NCBI GenBank assembly: GCA_020048935.1
Contig: JAIFLS010000024.1
Coordinates: forward strand, 1 to 6,157
Length of the DNA stretch: 6,157 bases
Origin: a bacterium
GTDB lineage: Bacteria; Verrucomicrobiota; Kiritimatiellia; UBA8416
Direction: 5' to 3'
Notes under the pieces: model-generated
Database searches by the model: none
Seen by the model: the letters and a program-made list of their open reading frames with translations, nothing else
Told to the model about the DNA's origin: nothing
Translations under genes and position numbers: made by a program
Shown here: positions 1 to 4,455 of the stretch, piece by piece
How positions within the stretch are numbered: position 1 is the stretch's first letter
Layout: each line of letters opens with the position of its first letter

Positions 1-138
1 CTGGGGCGCGAGCGGTACCAGTACTGGAAACTGATGGCATGGACCCAGTTCCGGCATCCGCGGTTGCTGCCGAACGCCATTGCACTGGCGATCTACGGTT
101 ATCACTTCCGCAAGATCTGCGAGAAACATGTATCATAA
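1..138 (+). CDS. C-terminal fragment of a B12-binding-type radical SAM protein (DUF4070 region)
   Basis: This is the last 45 codons of a gene that begins before the window, read in frame 1 and ending at TAA 136-138. The tail is rich in aromatic and basic residues: it includes ERYQYWKLMAWTQFRHPRLL and ends IYGYHFRKICEKHVS. A pattern of YW..L.W...R.PRL....A..LAIYGYHFRK is what I associate with the C-terminal DUF4070 region of radical SAM proteins that carry an N-terminal cobalamin-binding domain, a family including hopanoid-modifying enzymes. The catalytic CxxxCxxC cluster motif would lie upstream and cannot be seen, so the substrate is unknown. The gene is followed 13 bp later by a small membrane protein gene with a strong ribosome binding site, suggesting one transcript. 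The family call rests on recollection of the tail motif only. Confidence 0.6.
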   Translation: MGRERYQYWKLMAWTQFRHPRLLPNAIALAIYGYHFRKICEKHVS

Positions 139-151
139 GAAGGAGGCTATT

Positions 152-355
152 ATGTCCAGGATCAAACTGATTTCACTGCTGGTGCTGGCGGTGATGGCCA
201 TCCTGCTGGTGCTGCAGAACACGCAGGTGGTCGCCACGCGGCTGCTGTTCGTCACGGTTACGATGCCTCTGGCGGCGCTGCTGGCGCTGACGCTGCTGAT
301 CGGCTTTGCAGCCGGCGTCCTCGCCGCCCTTAAAGTCGGCCGGAAGCCAAAATAG
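152..355 (+). CDS. Small two-helix inner-membrane protein with LapA (DUF1049) domain
   Basis: A 67-residue integral membrane protein. Helix 1 spans about residues 5-21 (LISLLVLAVMAILLVLQN), a short non-cytoplasmic loop follows (TQVVATRLLFVTVTMP), helix 2 spans about 39-61, and the basic tail is KVGRKPK. The NTQ..........MPLA.LL pattern between the helices is typical of the LapA/DUF1049 domain, named for a protein linked to lipopolysaccharide assembly in enterobacteria; these proteins are usually 60-110 residues long. The start at ATG 152 is chosen because a perfect AAGGAGG lies at 140-146, five bases upstream. An in-frame start at 80 would overlap the radical SAM gene and has no such site. 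Its role here is not shown by the sequence: the family suggests envelope assembly, but many members are uncharacterised. It is probably co-transcribed with the radical SAM gene just upstream. Confidence 0.75.
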   Translation: MSRIKLISLLVLAVMAILLVLQNTQVVATRLLFVTVTMPLAALLALTLLIGFAAGVLAALKVGRKPK

Positions 356-368
356 AGGGAATTCCCTC
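355..368. repeat. Perfect 14-bp palindrome overlapping the lapA-like stop codon
   Basis: GAGGGAATTCCCTC is its own reverse complement, and its first base is the last base of the TAG stop at 353-355. As RNA it would fold to a 5-bp GC-rich stem with an AAUU tetraloop. There is no T-tract after it (the following bases are ATTGCAGG), so it is not a canonical intrinsic terminator. It could be a dyad operator, a stabilising hairpin at the mRNA end, or chance. Confidence 0.5.
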
Positions 369-381
369 ATTGCAGGATGTC

Positions 382-611
382 ATGCAGATTCAATGGCCAT
401 ACCGCAAAAAGAACCGGGCCGCCGGACAGGTGCCGTCACAGTCGTTCGTGCGGCCCCTGCGCGCAGCGCTGTTCAGCGACGAGCTGTTGCGCCGCCACGC
501 CATCGGCCTGGCGGGGCGGCCCGTTTACTGCTGGATGGACAGGAGCAACCCGACGGCGTGATCCACCTGGTCGACGACCGCCAGGACCACACCGTCGATG
601 TGAGCGTGTGA
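382..611 (+). pseudogene. Small unrecognised ORF, apparently frameshifted
   Basis: I do not recognise this product. One frame runs from ATG 382 (AGGA at 374-377 upstream) through MQIQWPYRKKNRAAG and LLRRHAIGLAGRPVYCWMD to TGA 559-561. The next reading frame then continues with coding-like codons, giving QEQPDGVIHLVDDRQDHTV and ending at TGA 609-611. Both segments have third positions dominated by G and C, as expected of genes here, and they join smoothly if one base is re-read near GTTTAC (523-528), giving a protein of about 76 residues that starts basic and ends with an acidic segment. This could be a real frameshift mutation, a sequencing or assembly indel, or two overlapping ORFs joined by GTGA at 558-561. 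It lies on the same strand as the LapA-like gene, 26 bp after it, and converges on the beta-propeller gene with 11 bp between stops. No function is proposed. Confidence 0.35.
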
Positions 612-622
612 GGGGATGCGAA

Positions 623-1867
623 TTACGGTTTGCTGATATCGTAGACGAAGAGGCGGGTGTCGTGCCGAATGTAGAGGCGACCGTCGGCGATGGCGGGGTG
701 TGCCCGGAAGGGGCCGTCGCCGCCAGACGGCAGCTTGAAGGAGCTGACCATTCGGAAATTCTTGGGATCGGGCACGACCAGTCCGGCATCGCCCTTCTCG
801 CCAACTCCGTAGAGCATACCGTCAGCGAAGATCACCGCGCCCGTGCCCACCGCGGGCGTCTTGGCCGCCACCTTGCCAGTCGCCAGGTTCATGCAGAGCC
901 ATGCTCCCTTGTTGTTGCGATCGGCCGCACCGTAGATAAACCCGTCAAGCAGCACCACGCCGCCAAGCTGGCTGTCAAGCTCGGCATCGCGCCACTGGCT
1001 GGTGACCTGCGTTCCATCGGCACTCAGGCTGTACATCTCGCCGCGCTCTCCGCCGTAGCCGGTGGTCACGAAGAACTTGCCGTCGTCATACACCGGCGAG
1101 ACTGCCTGGATCTTGTAAGCCGGCTCCTTGCTGCGTTTCTGGTTCCACAGCAATTTCCCGCTGCTGGCCTCGATGCCGATGAAGGCGGTACCGGTAAGCT
1201 GGGCGATGATGTCGCGCCCGCCACGGTTGACCAGGACCGGCGAGCAGTAGCCGGACACGTCGTTGACGCCACGGCAGACCCAGATGGTCTTACCCGTTGA
1301 CAGATCGAGCGCCACGACTCCCACCTCCGGACCACCGGGGGTGTAGATAACCTTGTCCTCCAGCACCAGCGGCGACTCGGTGATTCCCCATTCGATGCTA
1401 CGAGCCCCGAACGTGGTGGCCGTATCGACCGACCAGATTTCACGACCGGTTTTGGAGTCGAGGCAGACGGCCTTGCCAAAGGCACTCATCAGGTAAAGTT
1501 TGCCCTTGTGCACCGATGGCGTCGTACGCGAGCCCTTGTAGCTCTTGCTCCAATCGGGACCATACGCGACCTTCCAGAGCAGCTTGCCTGTCAGATCGAA
1601 CGCATAGAGCATTCCCGCCTCGCCTTCGATCCCTGTCGTATAGACGTGCCCGTCCGCGACCGAAACTGATGCATAACCGGTACCCAGTTGTTCACAGGCC
1701 CAGAGCTGGCGCGGTCCTGATGCCGGCCATGATTTCAGCAGGCCAGGGCCTTGCGCCGCCTTGCCATCACGGTTCGGCCCGCGAAACTGCGGCCAGTCCC
1801 CAGCCTGCACCGGTACACAACAAACCAAAACCGCCATCACAACCGACATCCACTTTAACATAAGCAT
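623..1867 (-). CDS. Secreted PQQ-like beta-propeller repeat protein
   Basis: A 414-residue exported protein. Residues 1-22 form a signal peptide (basic MLMLKWM, hydrophobic VVMAVLVCCV, probable cleavage after VQA). The mature chain opens DWPQFRGPNRDGKA, the hallmark of the PQQ-binding-like beta-propeller family that is expanded in planctomycetes and relatives. Repeated blade endings are visible: YAFDLTGKLLWK (88-99), LDSKTGREIW (136-145), LDLSTGKTIW (187-196), IEASSGKLLW (232-241) and MNLATGK (326-332). The last blade is degenerate (GRLYIRHDTRLFVYD, 396-410). There is no c-type haem motif or dehydrogenase domain, so an enzyme is unlikely; family members are mostly uncharacterised and thought to be binding or scaffolding propellers. 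Start: ATG 1867 has AGGAG at 1874-1878, six bases upstream. It is the last gene of the minus-strand run, 170 bp after the pfkB-type kinase stop, with a heptamer-repeat hairpin in that gap. Confidence 0.88.
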   Translation of the reverse strand: MLMLKWMSVVMAVLVCCVPVQAGDWPQFRGPNRDGKAAQGPGLLKSWPASGPRQLWACEQLGTGYASVSVADGHVYTTGIEGEAGMLYAFDLTGKLLWKVAYGPDWSKSYKGSRTTPSVHKGKLYLMSAFGKAVCLDSKTGREIWSVDTATTFGARSIEWGITESPLVLEDKVIYTPGGPEVGVVALDLSTGKTIWVCRGVNDVSGYCSPVLVNRGGRDIIAQLTGTAFIGIEASSGKLLWNQKRSKEPAYKIQAVSPVYDDGKFFVTTGYGGERGEMYSLSADGTQVTSQWRDAELDSQLGGVVLLDGFIYGAADRNNKGAWLCMNLATGKVAAKTPAVGTGAVIFADGMLYGVGEKGDAGLVVPDPKNFRMVSSFKLPSGGDGPFRAHPAIADGRLYIRHDTRLFVYDISKP

Positions 1868-1887
1868 GACTAGCTCCTATAACTTCA

Positions 1888-1984
1888 ATTCACTTCACCG
1901 CCCAACAACCAACATCCAACGCCCAACAATCCAAGAAAAGGATCCCAGACTTGTACGTTGGATGTCGGGCGTTGGATGTTCAAT
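1888..1984. repeat. Inverted heptamer-repeat array in the leader of the beta-propeller gene
   Basis: The left arm reads in strict 7-bp steps from 1902: CCAACAA, CCAACAT, CCAACGC, CCAACAA, TCCAAGA. The right arm, from 1957, is GTTGGAT, GTCGGGC, GTTGGAT, GTTCAAT. The arms are inverted: 1911-1924 (AACATCCAACGCCC) is the exact reverse complement of 1967-1980, and with one mismatch and one bulge the pairing extends several more base pairs inward. Bases 1888-1934 match a second copy at 2976-3022 in 44 of 47 positions. The array ends 9 bp upstream of the beta-propeller ribosome binding site. The hairpin has no adjoining T-tract on either strand, so it does not look like a standard terminator. Its layout resembles the short tandemly repeated heptamers known from cyanobacteria, but no relationship is claimed. 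Confidence 0.8.
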
Positions 1985-2037
1985 CTTTCCCCCGAAAAGT
2001 TACCACCCTCTTTTTGTCTGCCACTCCCGTGCGCGAA

Positions 2038-2949
2038 TCACCCGATCCGGATCATCGCCTTCAGTGCAGCCAGCCGGTCGGCAATCGCCTGTTTGTCGAG
2101 CAACTCCAGCCGGTTGAGACTGAATGCCTCGACATTGAACGAGGCGACCACGCTGCCGTACAAGAGTGCCTCACAGACGGTCTTGTCGTCAATCCCATCC
2201 TGCTGCGACAAGCGTCCCATGAAGGCGCCTGCAAAGGCATCACCCGCCCCGGTCGGGTCGACGACATCATCGACCGGGAAGGCGGGAATCAGATAGAAAC
2301 CGCTACGCGAGGCCAGCAGGGCCCCGTGCTCGCCCTTCTTGATGACCACGTAATCCGGCCCCATGTCCAGGATCCGGCGGGCACAGCCTTTCAGGTTCTG
2401 CTCCTGCGTCAGCAGCCGCGCCTCGCCATCGTTCAACGCCAGCATGTTGACACGGCGGATGACTTCCTGCAGCGGCTCATCGGCAATGTTGATCCACAGG
2501 TCCATCGTATCGGCCAGCACGAACTTCGGCGCGGTGACCTGCGAGAGAACATGCAACTGTAGCTCGGGCGAGATGTTGCCCAGCAGCACGTAGGGTGCGG
2601 ACTGGTAGCGGACAGGCAGTTCCGGCATGAAATCGGCAAACACATTCAGGCATGTCGAGAGCGTGCGACGGTTGATCATGTCGTCCTCGTAGACCCCGCT
2701 CCAGCGGAAGGTGCTGCCCTCCTGCAACTGCAGTCCTTCGAGATCGATCCCGAAATGCCGGTAGCAATCCATGAATTCCTCCGGGAAATCCGTGCCGGCC
2801 ACCCCGACCATGCCGGTTCTCGCGAAGAACGAGGCCGCCGCGCAGGCGTAGCTGACCGAGCCGCCCAGCACATCCTCCTGGCGCTCGTACTTGGTCTCGA
2901 TTGTATCCAGGCCGATCGACCCCACCACCACCAGATCCACATCCTGCAT
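2038..2949 (-). CDS. PfkB-family sugar kinase (ribokinase fold)
   Basis: A 303-residue ATP-dependent kinase of the ribokinase/PfkB family, normal length for the family and presumably cytoplasmic. The N-terminus has the expected first strand and glycine turn (DLVVVGSIGLDTI). The GGS-type N-terminal signature follows as VLGGSVSYACAAASF (27-41). Other family landmarks are NDGEARLLT (173-181), VVIKKGEHGALL (201-212) and the C-terminal signature DPTGAGDAFAGAF (231-243). In that signature GAGD forms the anion hole and Asp237 is the catalytic base. The tail VVASFNVEAFSLNRLELL resembles kinases often annotated simply as 'sugar kinase' in PVC bacteria. The exact substrate (sugar or nucleoside) cannot be read from the sequence. 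ATG 2949 is chosen over an in-frame GTG at 2958 because AAGGAGG (2959-2965) directly abuts the GTG but sits nine bases from the ATG. It lies downstream of a roughly 390-bp gap rich in repeats. Confidence 0.88.
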   Translation of the reverse strand: MQDVDLVVVGSIGLDTIETKYERQEDVLGGSVSYACAAASFFARTGMVGVAGTDFPEEFMDCYRHFGIDLEGLQLQEGSTFRWSGVYEDDMINRRTLSTCLNVFADFMPELPVRYQSAPYVLLGNISPELQLHVLSQVTAPKFVLADTMDLWINIADEPLQEVIRRVNMLALNDGEARLLTQEQNLKGCARRILDMGPDYVVIKKGEHGALLASRSGFYLIPAFPVDDVVDPTGAGDAFAGAFMGRLSQQDGIDDKTVCEALLYGSVVASFNVEAFSLNRLELLDKQAIADRLAALKAMIRIG

Positions 2950-2958
2950 TATGAACAC

Positions 2959-2965
2959 CCTCCTT
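2959..2965 (-). promoter_or_regulatory. Ribosome binding site that fixes the pfkB-type kinase start
   Basis: On the minus strand AAGGAGG is followed by GTGTTCATA and then ATG 2949. The site touches the alternative GTG at 2958 with no spacing, so the ATG nine bases away is the plausible start. Confidence 0.75.
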
Positions 2966-2975
2966 ACGTTTACCT

Positions 2976-3022
2976 ATTCATTTCAACGTCCAACAACCAA
3001 CATCCAACGCCCAACAATCCAA
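2976..3022. repeat. Second copy of the heptamer-repeat leader element
   Basis: Bases 2990-3022 are identical over 33 bp to 1902-1934, in the 7-bp pattern CCAACAA, CCAACAT, CCAACGC, CCAACAA, TCCAA. Including the flank from 2976 the match is 44 of 47. Like the first copy it lies immediately upstream of a ribosome binding site (11 bp from the pfkB-type kinase AAGGAGG) and in the same orientation relative to the gene. Unlike the first copy I see no inverted right arm close by. Confidence 0.8.
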
Positions 3023-3041
3023 CAAACACCCCGGTGCAGAC

Positions 3042-3155
3042 CGGGAGGGACGCCGTCCTCGGCGTCCGCTGCGCATGAGAAGGTGCATGGCGAAGCCTTT
3101 CTTGAAAAGAGCGTGGTTAGACGGGCGTTCGGACAGCGAGACGCTGTCCCTCCCG
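3042..3155. mobile_element. REPIN/MITE-like 114-bp element: two inverted hairpins with 10-bp terminal inverted repeats
   Basis: The ends are exact inverted repeats: CGGGAGGGAC at 3042-3051 and GTCCCTCCCG at 3146-3155. Each end carries its own hairpin. At 3048-3067 GGACGCC pairs with GGCGTCC across a 6-bp loop, and at 3131-3149 GGACAGCG pairs with CGCTGTCC across AGA. About 63 bp of non-palindromic sequence separates them. Two short palindromes facing each other across a spacer is the architecture of REPINs (paired REP sequences moved by a RAYT transposase) and also of small non-autonomous MITEs. There is no ORF of substance and no transposase in the window. I see no clear target-site duplication. 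The two hairpin loops differ, so the halves have diverged. Confidence 0.6.
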
Positions 3156-3176
3156 TTGTGTATCCAACCGCCAATA

Positions 3177-3344
3177 TCAAATGATCCACCCCTCCCTCAC
3201 ATCGATCTCCCCAGAAGCCGCGAATAGGCGGCCGCGCCAGCCGTCCACCCCGCCGGAAATGGCAGCCTCTCAGAAGACCCTCACCCCGCCGGACGGCTCC
3301 TTTGCAAGGATCACGTATAAAAGCGCATCTTCCAGTCGCATCAT
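3177..3344 (-). pseudogene. Broken ORF coupled to the AmaP gene, possibly the 5' remnant of thiE
   Basis: An ATG at 3344-3342 overlaps the AmaP-like gene's TGA (3343-3341) as ATGA, the same coupling that joins aroQ to the AmaP gene. The frame starts MMRLEDALLYVILAKEP, hits TGA at 3272-3270 after 24 codons, then continues EAAISGGVDGWRGRLF to another TGA at 3179-3177. The pattern of LYVIL, then about 17 residues, then AAISGGVD resembles the N-terminus of thiamine-phosphate synthase (ThiE), where a first strand is followed by a helix and a GGxDxxQxR segment. The QLR part and the remaining roughly 150 residues are absent, and repeats take their place. The 4-bp coupling supports a former gene. The ThiE identity is a tentative inference from a short, weak match; a chance ORF or a different lost gene is possible. 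Confidence 0.35.
3246..3293. repeat. 12-bp direct repeat CACCCCGCCGGA, two copies 36 bp apart
   Basis: The same 12 bases occur at 3246-3257 and 3282-3293, on either side of the internal TGA of the broken ORF. The 36-bp offset is a whole number of codons, so both copies encode Ser-Gly-Gly-Val in the minus-strand frame. It may record a small duplication, or be GC-rich coincidence. Confidence 0.5.
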
Positions 3345-3865
3345 TCGGTCTTGTGTTCGGTGCTGATCTCCTTGACGCGGACCACCACATGCCGCACGTC
3401 GTGTATGCCAAGGCCGCTCTCCATGCTCTCGCGGACGCGTTTCTGCAGCACCTCGCAGATCTCGTGCAGTTGCGGGCCGGCCTTGATGCAGACGTCGATC
3501 ACGATATCCACCTTGCGGCGACAGGGCTCGACCACCGGCGTCATCCGGATGATCGACGGGAATGCCGATGTCAGCTTGCCAATGTAATCGGCAATCGCCT
3601 CGGTGCTGATGTTGACCGCGCCACCCTCGTTCCGGAACGAGAGAAAACGGTCGTGACGGCGGCGCGGGGCCTCGGTAAGAATCAGCAGCACGCCCAGGGC
3701 CACCAGCAGTAAGCCAGCCACCAGGCAGCCCACCCGCGAGCCGGCCAGGACCGTGCACGCGGTCAGCCAATCCGTCGGACGCAGCACCAGCAGCGCCAGC
3801 GCCAGCCCGCCGCCAATCAGCATGGCATACACGAGCAACATCAGGAAACGATTCAGATGCTTCAT
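3341..3865 (-). CDS. AmaP-like membrane protein (alkaline shock response membrane anchor family)
   Basis: A 174-residue protein with two N-terminal transmembrane helices at about residues 6-28 and 44-64. They are joined by a short loop (LRPTDWLTACTVLAGSRVG) and followed by a basic stop-transfer stretch (PRRRHDRF) and a soluble domain to the end. That domain begins FRNEGGAVNISTEAIADYIG (77-96), with alternating beta-like segments KVDIVIDVCI and HVVVRVKEI, as in the Asp23-like region of AmaP proteins. In staphylococci AmaP anchors the cytoplasmic Asp23 protein to the membrane; in other phyla the role is unknown and no Asp23 gene is seen here. Start ATG 3865 overlaps the aroQ stop by four bases (ATGA, 3862-3865), implying translational coupling. 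Its only upstream Shine-Dalgarno-like sequence is weak (AAGGCGG). Its own TGA overlaps the start of the broken downstream ORF. Confidence 0.72.
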   Translation of the reverse strand: MKHLNRFLMLLVYAMLIGGGLALALLVLRPTDWLTACTVLAGSRVGCLVAGLLLVALGVLLILTEAPRRRHDRFLSFRNEGGAVNISTEAIADYIGKLTSAFPSIIRMTPVVEPCRRKVDIVIDVCIKAGPQLHEICEVLQKRVRESMESGLGIHDVRHVVVRVKEISTEHKTE

Positions 3866-4305
3866 GCCCGACCGCCTTTCAGATAGTCAACCAGCCCCTG
3901 CAAAGCCAGCAGGTAGCCGGTCGCGCCGAATCCCATGATCTGCCCGATGCAGGCCCCCGCCGTCAAACTCACATGCCGAAACGCCTCACGCCTGTGCGTG
4001 TTCGAGAGGTGCACCTCCACGCAGGGCAGGCCGCAGCCCTTGATCGCGTCGTGAAGCGCCACGCTCGTATGCGTATAGGCGGCCGGATTGAAGATGACAC
4101 CATCGCAGGTGCCGACCGCCTGCCAGAGCCTGGAGACGAGCGTCCCCTCGTCGTTGCTCTGGAAGCATTCCGCCTCGACACCGGCAGCGTCCGCCGCCTC
4201 CAGGATGCGTTGATTGATCGAATTGATCGTCTCGTGCCCGTAAACCTCGGGTTCACGTTTCCCGAGCATGTCAAGATTCGGTCCGTGCATGACCAGTATT
4301 CTCAT
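3862..4305 (-). CDS. aroQ: 3-dehydroquinate dehydratase, type II
   Basis: A 147-residue cytoplasmic enzyme that removes water from 3-dehydroquinate to give 3-dehydroshikimate, the third step of the shikimate pathway to chorismate and aromatic amino acids. Type II enzymes form dodecamers and are about 145-150 residues, matching this length. Family signatures appear in order: GPNLDMLGKREPEVYG (8-23) with catalytic Arg17 and Tyr22, FQSNDEGTLVSRL (48-60), FNPAAYTHTSVALHDAI (72-88) with Asn73, EVHLSNTHRREAFRH (97-111) with catalytic His99, and GFGATGYLLAL (125-135). All key residues are present, so the enzyme should be active. ATG 4305 has GGAGG at 4313-4317, seven bases upstream. It follows ricT after a 138-bp repeat-bearing spacer and overlaps the AmaP-like gene by ATGA. 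No other aromatic pathway gene is in the window. Confidence 0.95.
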   Translation of the reverse strand: MRILVMHGPNLDMLGKREPEVYGHETINSINQRILEAADAAGVEAECFQSNDEGTLVSRLWQAVGTCDGVIFNPAAYTHTSVALHDAIKGCGLPCVEVHLSNTHRREAFRHVSLTAGACIGQIMGFGATGYLLALQGLVDYLKGGRA

Positions 4306-4318
4306 AATCGATCCTCCG

Positions 4319-4455
4319 CTAATGCAAATCCTTCAACGGTTATACCCCGGTTTTCAGGTTAATCAAAGGGATTAGGCATTAGGCGTTAGGCATTACTAAC
4401 CCCTAGATTCTAACCCCTAATCCCTAACGCCTAACCCCTGCCCCTAATGCAAATC
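4319..4455. repeat. 12-bp direct repeat flanking the ricT-aroQ spacer insert
   Basis: CTAATGCAAATC occurs exactly at 4319-4330 and 4444-4455. The copy at 4444 encodes the last residues and TAG stop of ricT; the copy at 4319 abuts the aroQ ribosome binding site. The 113 bp between them (4331-4443) contains the heptamer array and about 40 bp without repeats. If one copy and the insert are removed, ricT TAG would be followed by CGGAGG, seven bases and the aroQ ATG, a compact operon junction. Confidence 0.75.
4372..4444. repeat. Inverted heptamer-repeat array, TTAGGCN / CTAACCC type
   Basis: From 4372 the units are TTAGGCA, TTAGGCG, TTAGGCA, TTA. From 4396 seven consecutive 7-bp units follow: CTAACCC, CTAGATT, CTAACCC, CTAATCC, CTAACGC, CTAACCC, CTGCCCC. 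The two halves are inverted: 4379-4390 (TTAGGCGTTAGG) is the exact reverse complement of 4423-4434, and ATTA 4392-4395 pairs with TAAT 4418-4421 inside it. The array reaches the last base of the ricT stop. The ricT-sense strand carries GGG/GGGG runs separated by TTA-like spacers. No T-tract follows, so a standard terminator is not supported. Confidence 0.85.

Noticed and set aside
80..151. Upstream start for the LapA-like protein at 80
   Set aside because: It would overlap the radical SAM gene and add a non-membrane segment; ATG 152 has a perfect ribosome binding site.
377..1300. Long plus-strand ORF of 307 codons
   Set aside because: It runs mostly antisense to the beta-propeller gene, which has a signal peptide, clear blade motifs and a ribosome binding site. 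The plus-strand translation is low-complexity Arg/Ala/His-rich, as expected of a GC-rich shadow frame.
1902..1984. Intrinsic terminator of the sugar kinase gene
   Set aside because: The stem is long, but there is a wide loop and no T-tract on the transcript strand.
1951..2562. Plus-strand ORFs across the pfkB-type kinase region
   Set aside because: They are antisense shadows of a kinase with complete PfkB signatures and start inside a repeat array.
2950..2958. GTG 2958 as the start of the sugar kinase
   Set aside because: The AAGGAGG ribosome binding site directly touches this GTG, leaving no spacing; ATG 2949 is correctly spaced.
2983..3411. Minus-strand 142-codon ORF across the REPIN-like element
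   Set aside because: It spans repeats and an out-of-frame part of the AmaP-like gene, and its composition is that of a chance frame.
4372..4444. CRISPR array or terminator
   Set aside because: The units are only 7 bp with no unique spacers, and no T-run follows the hairpin.
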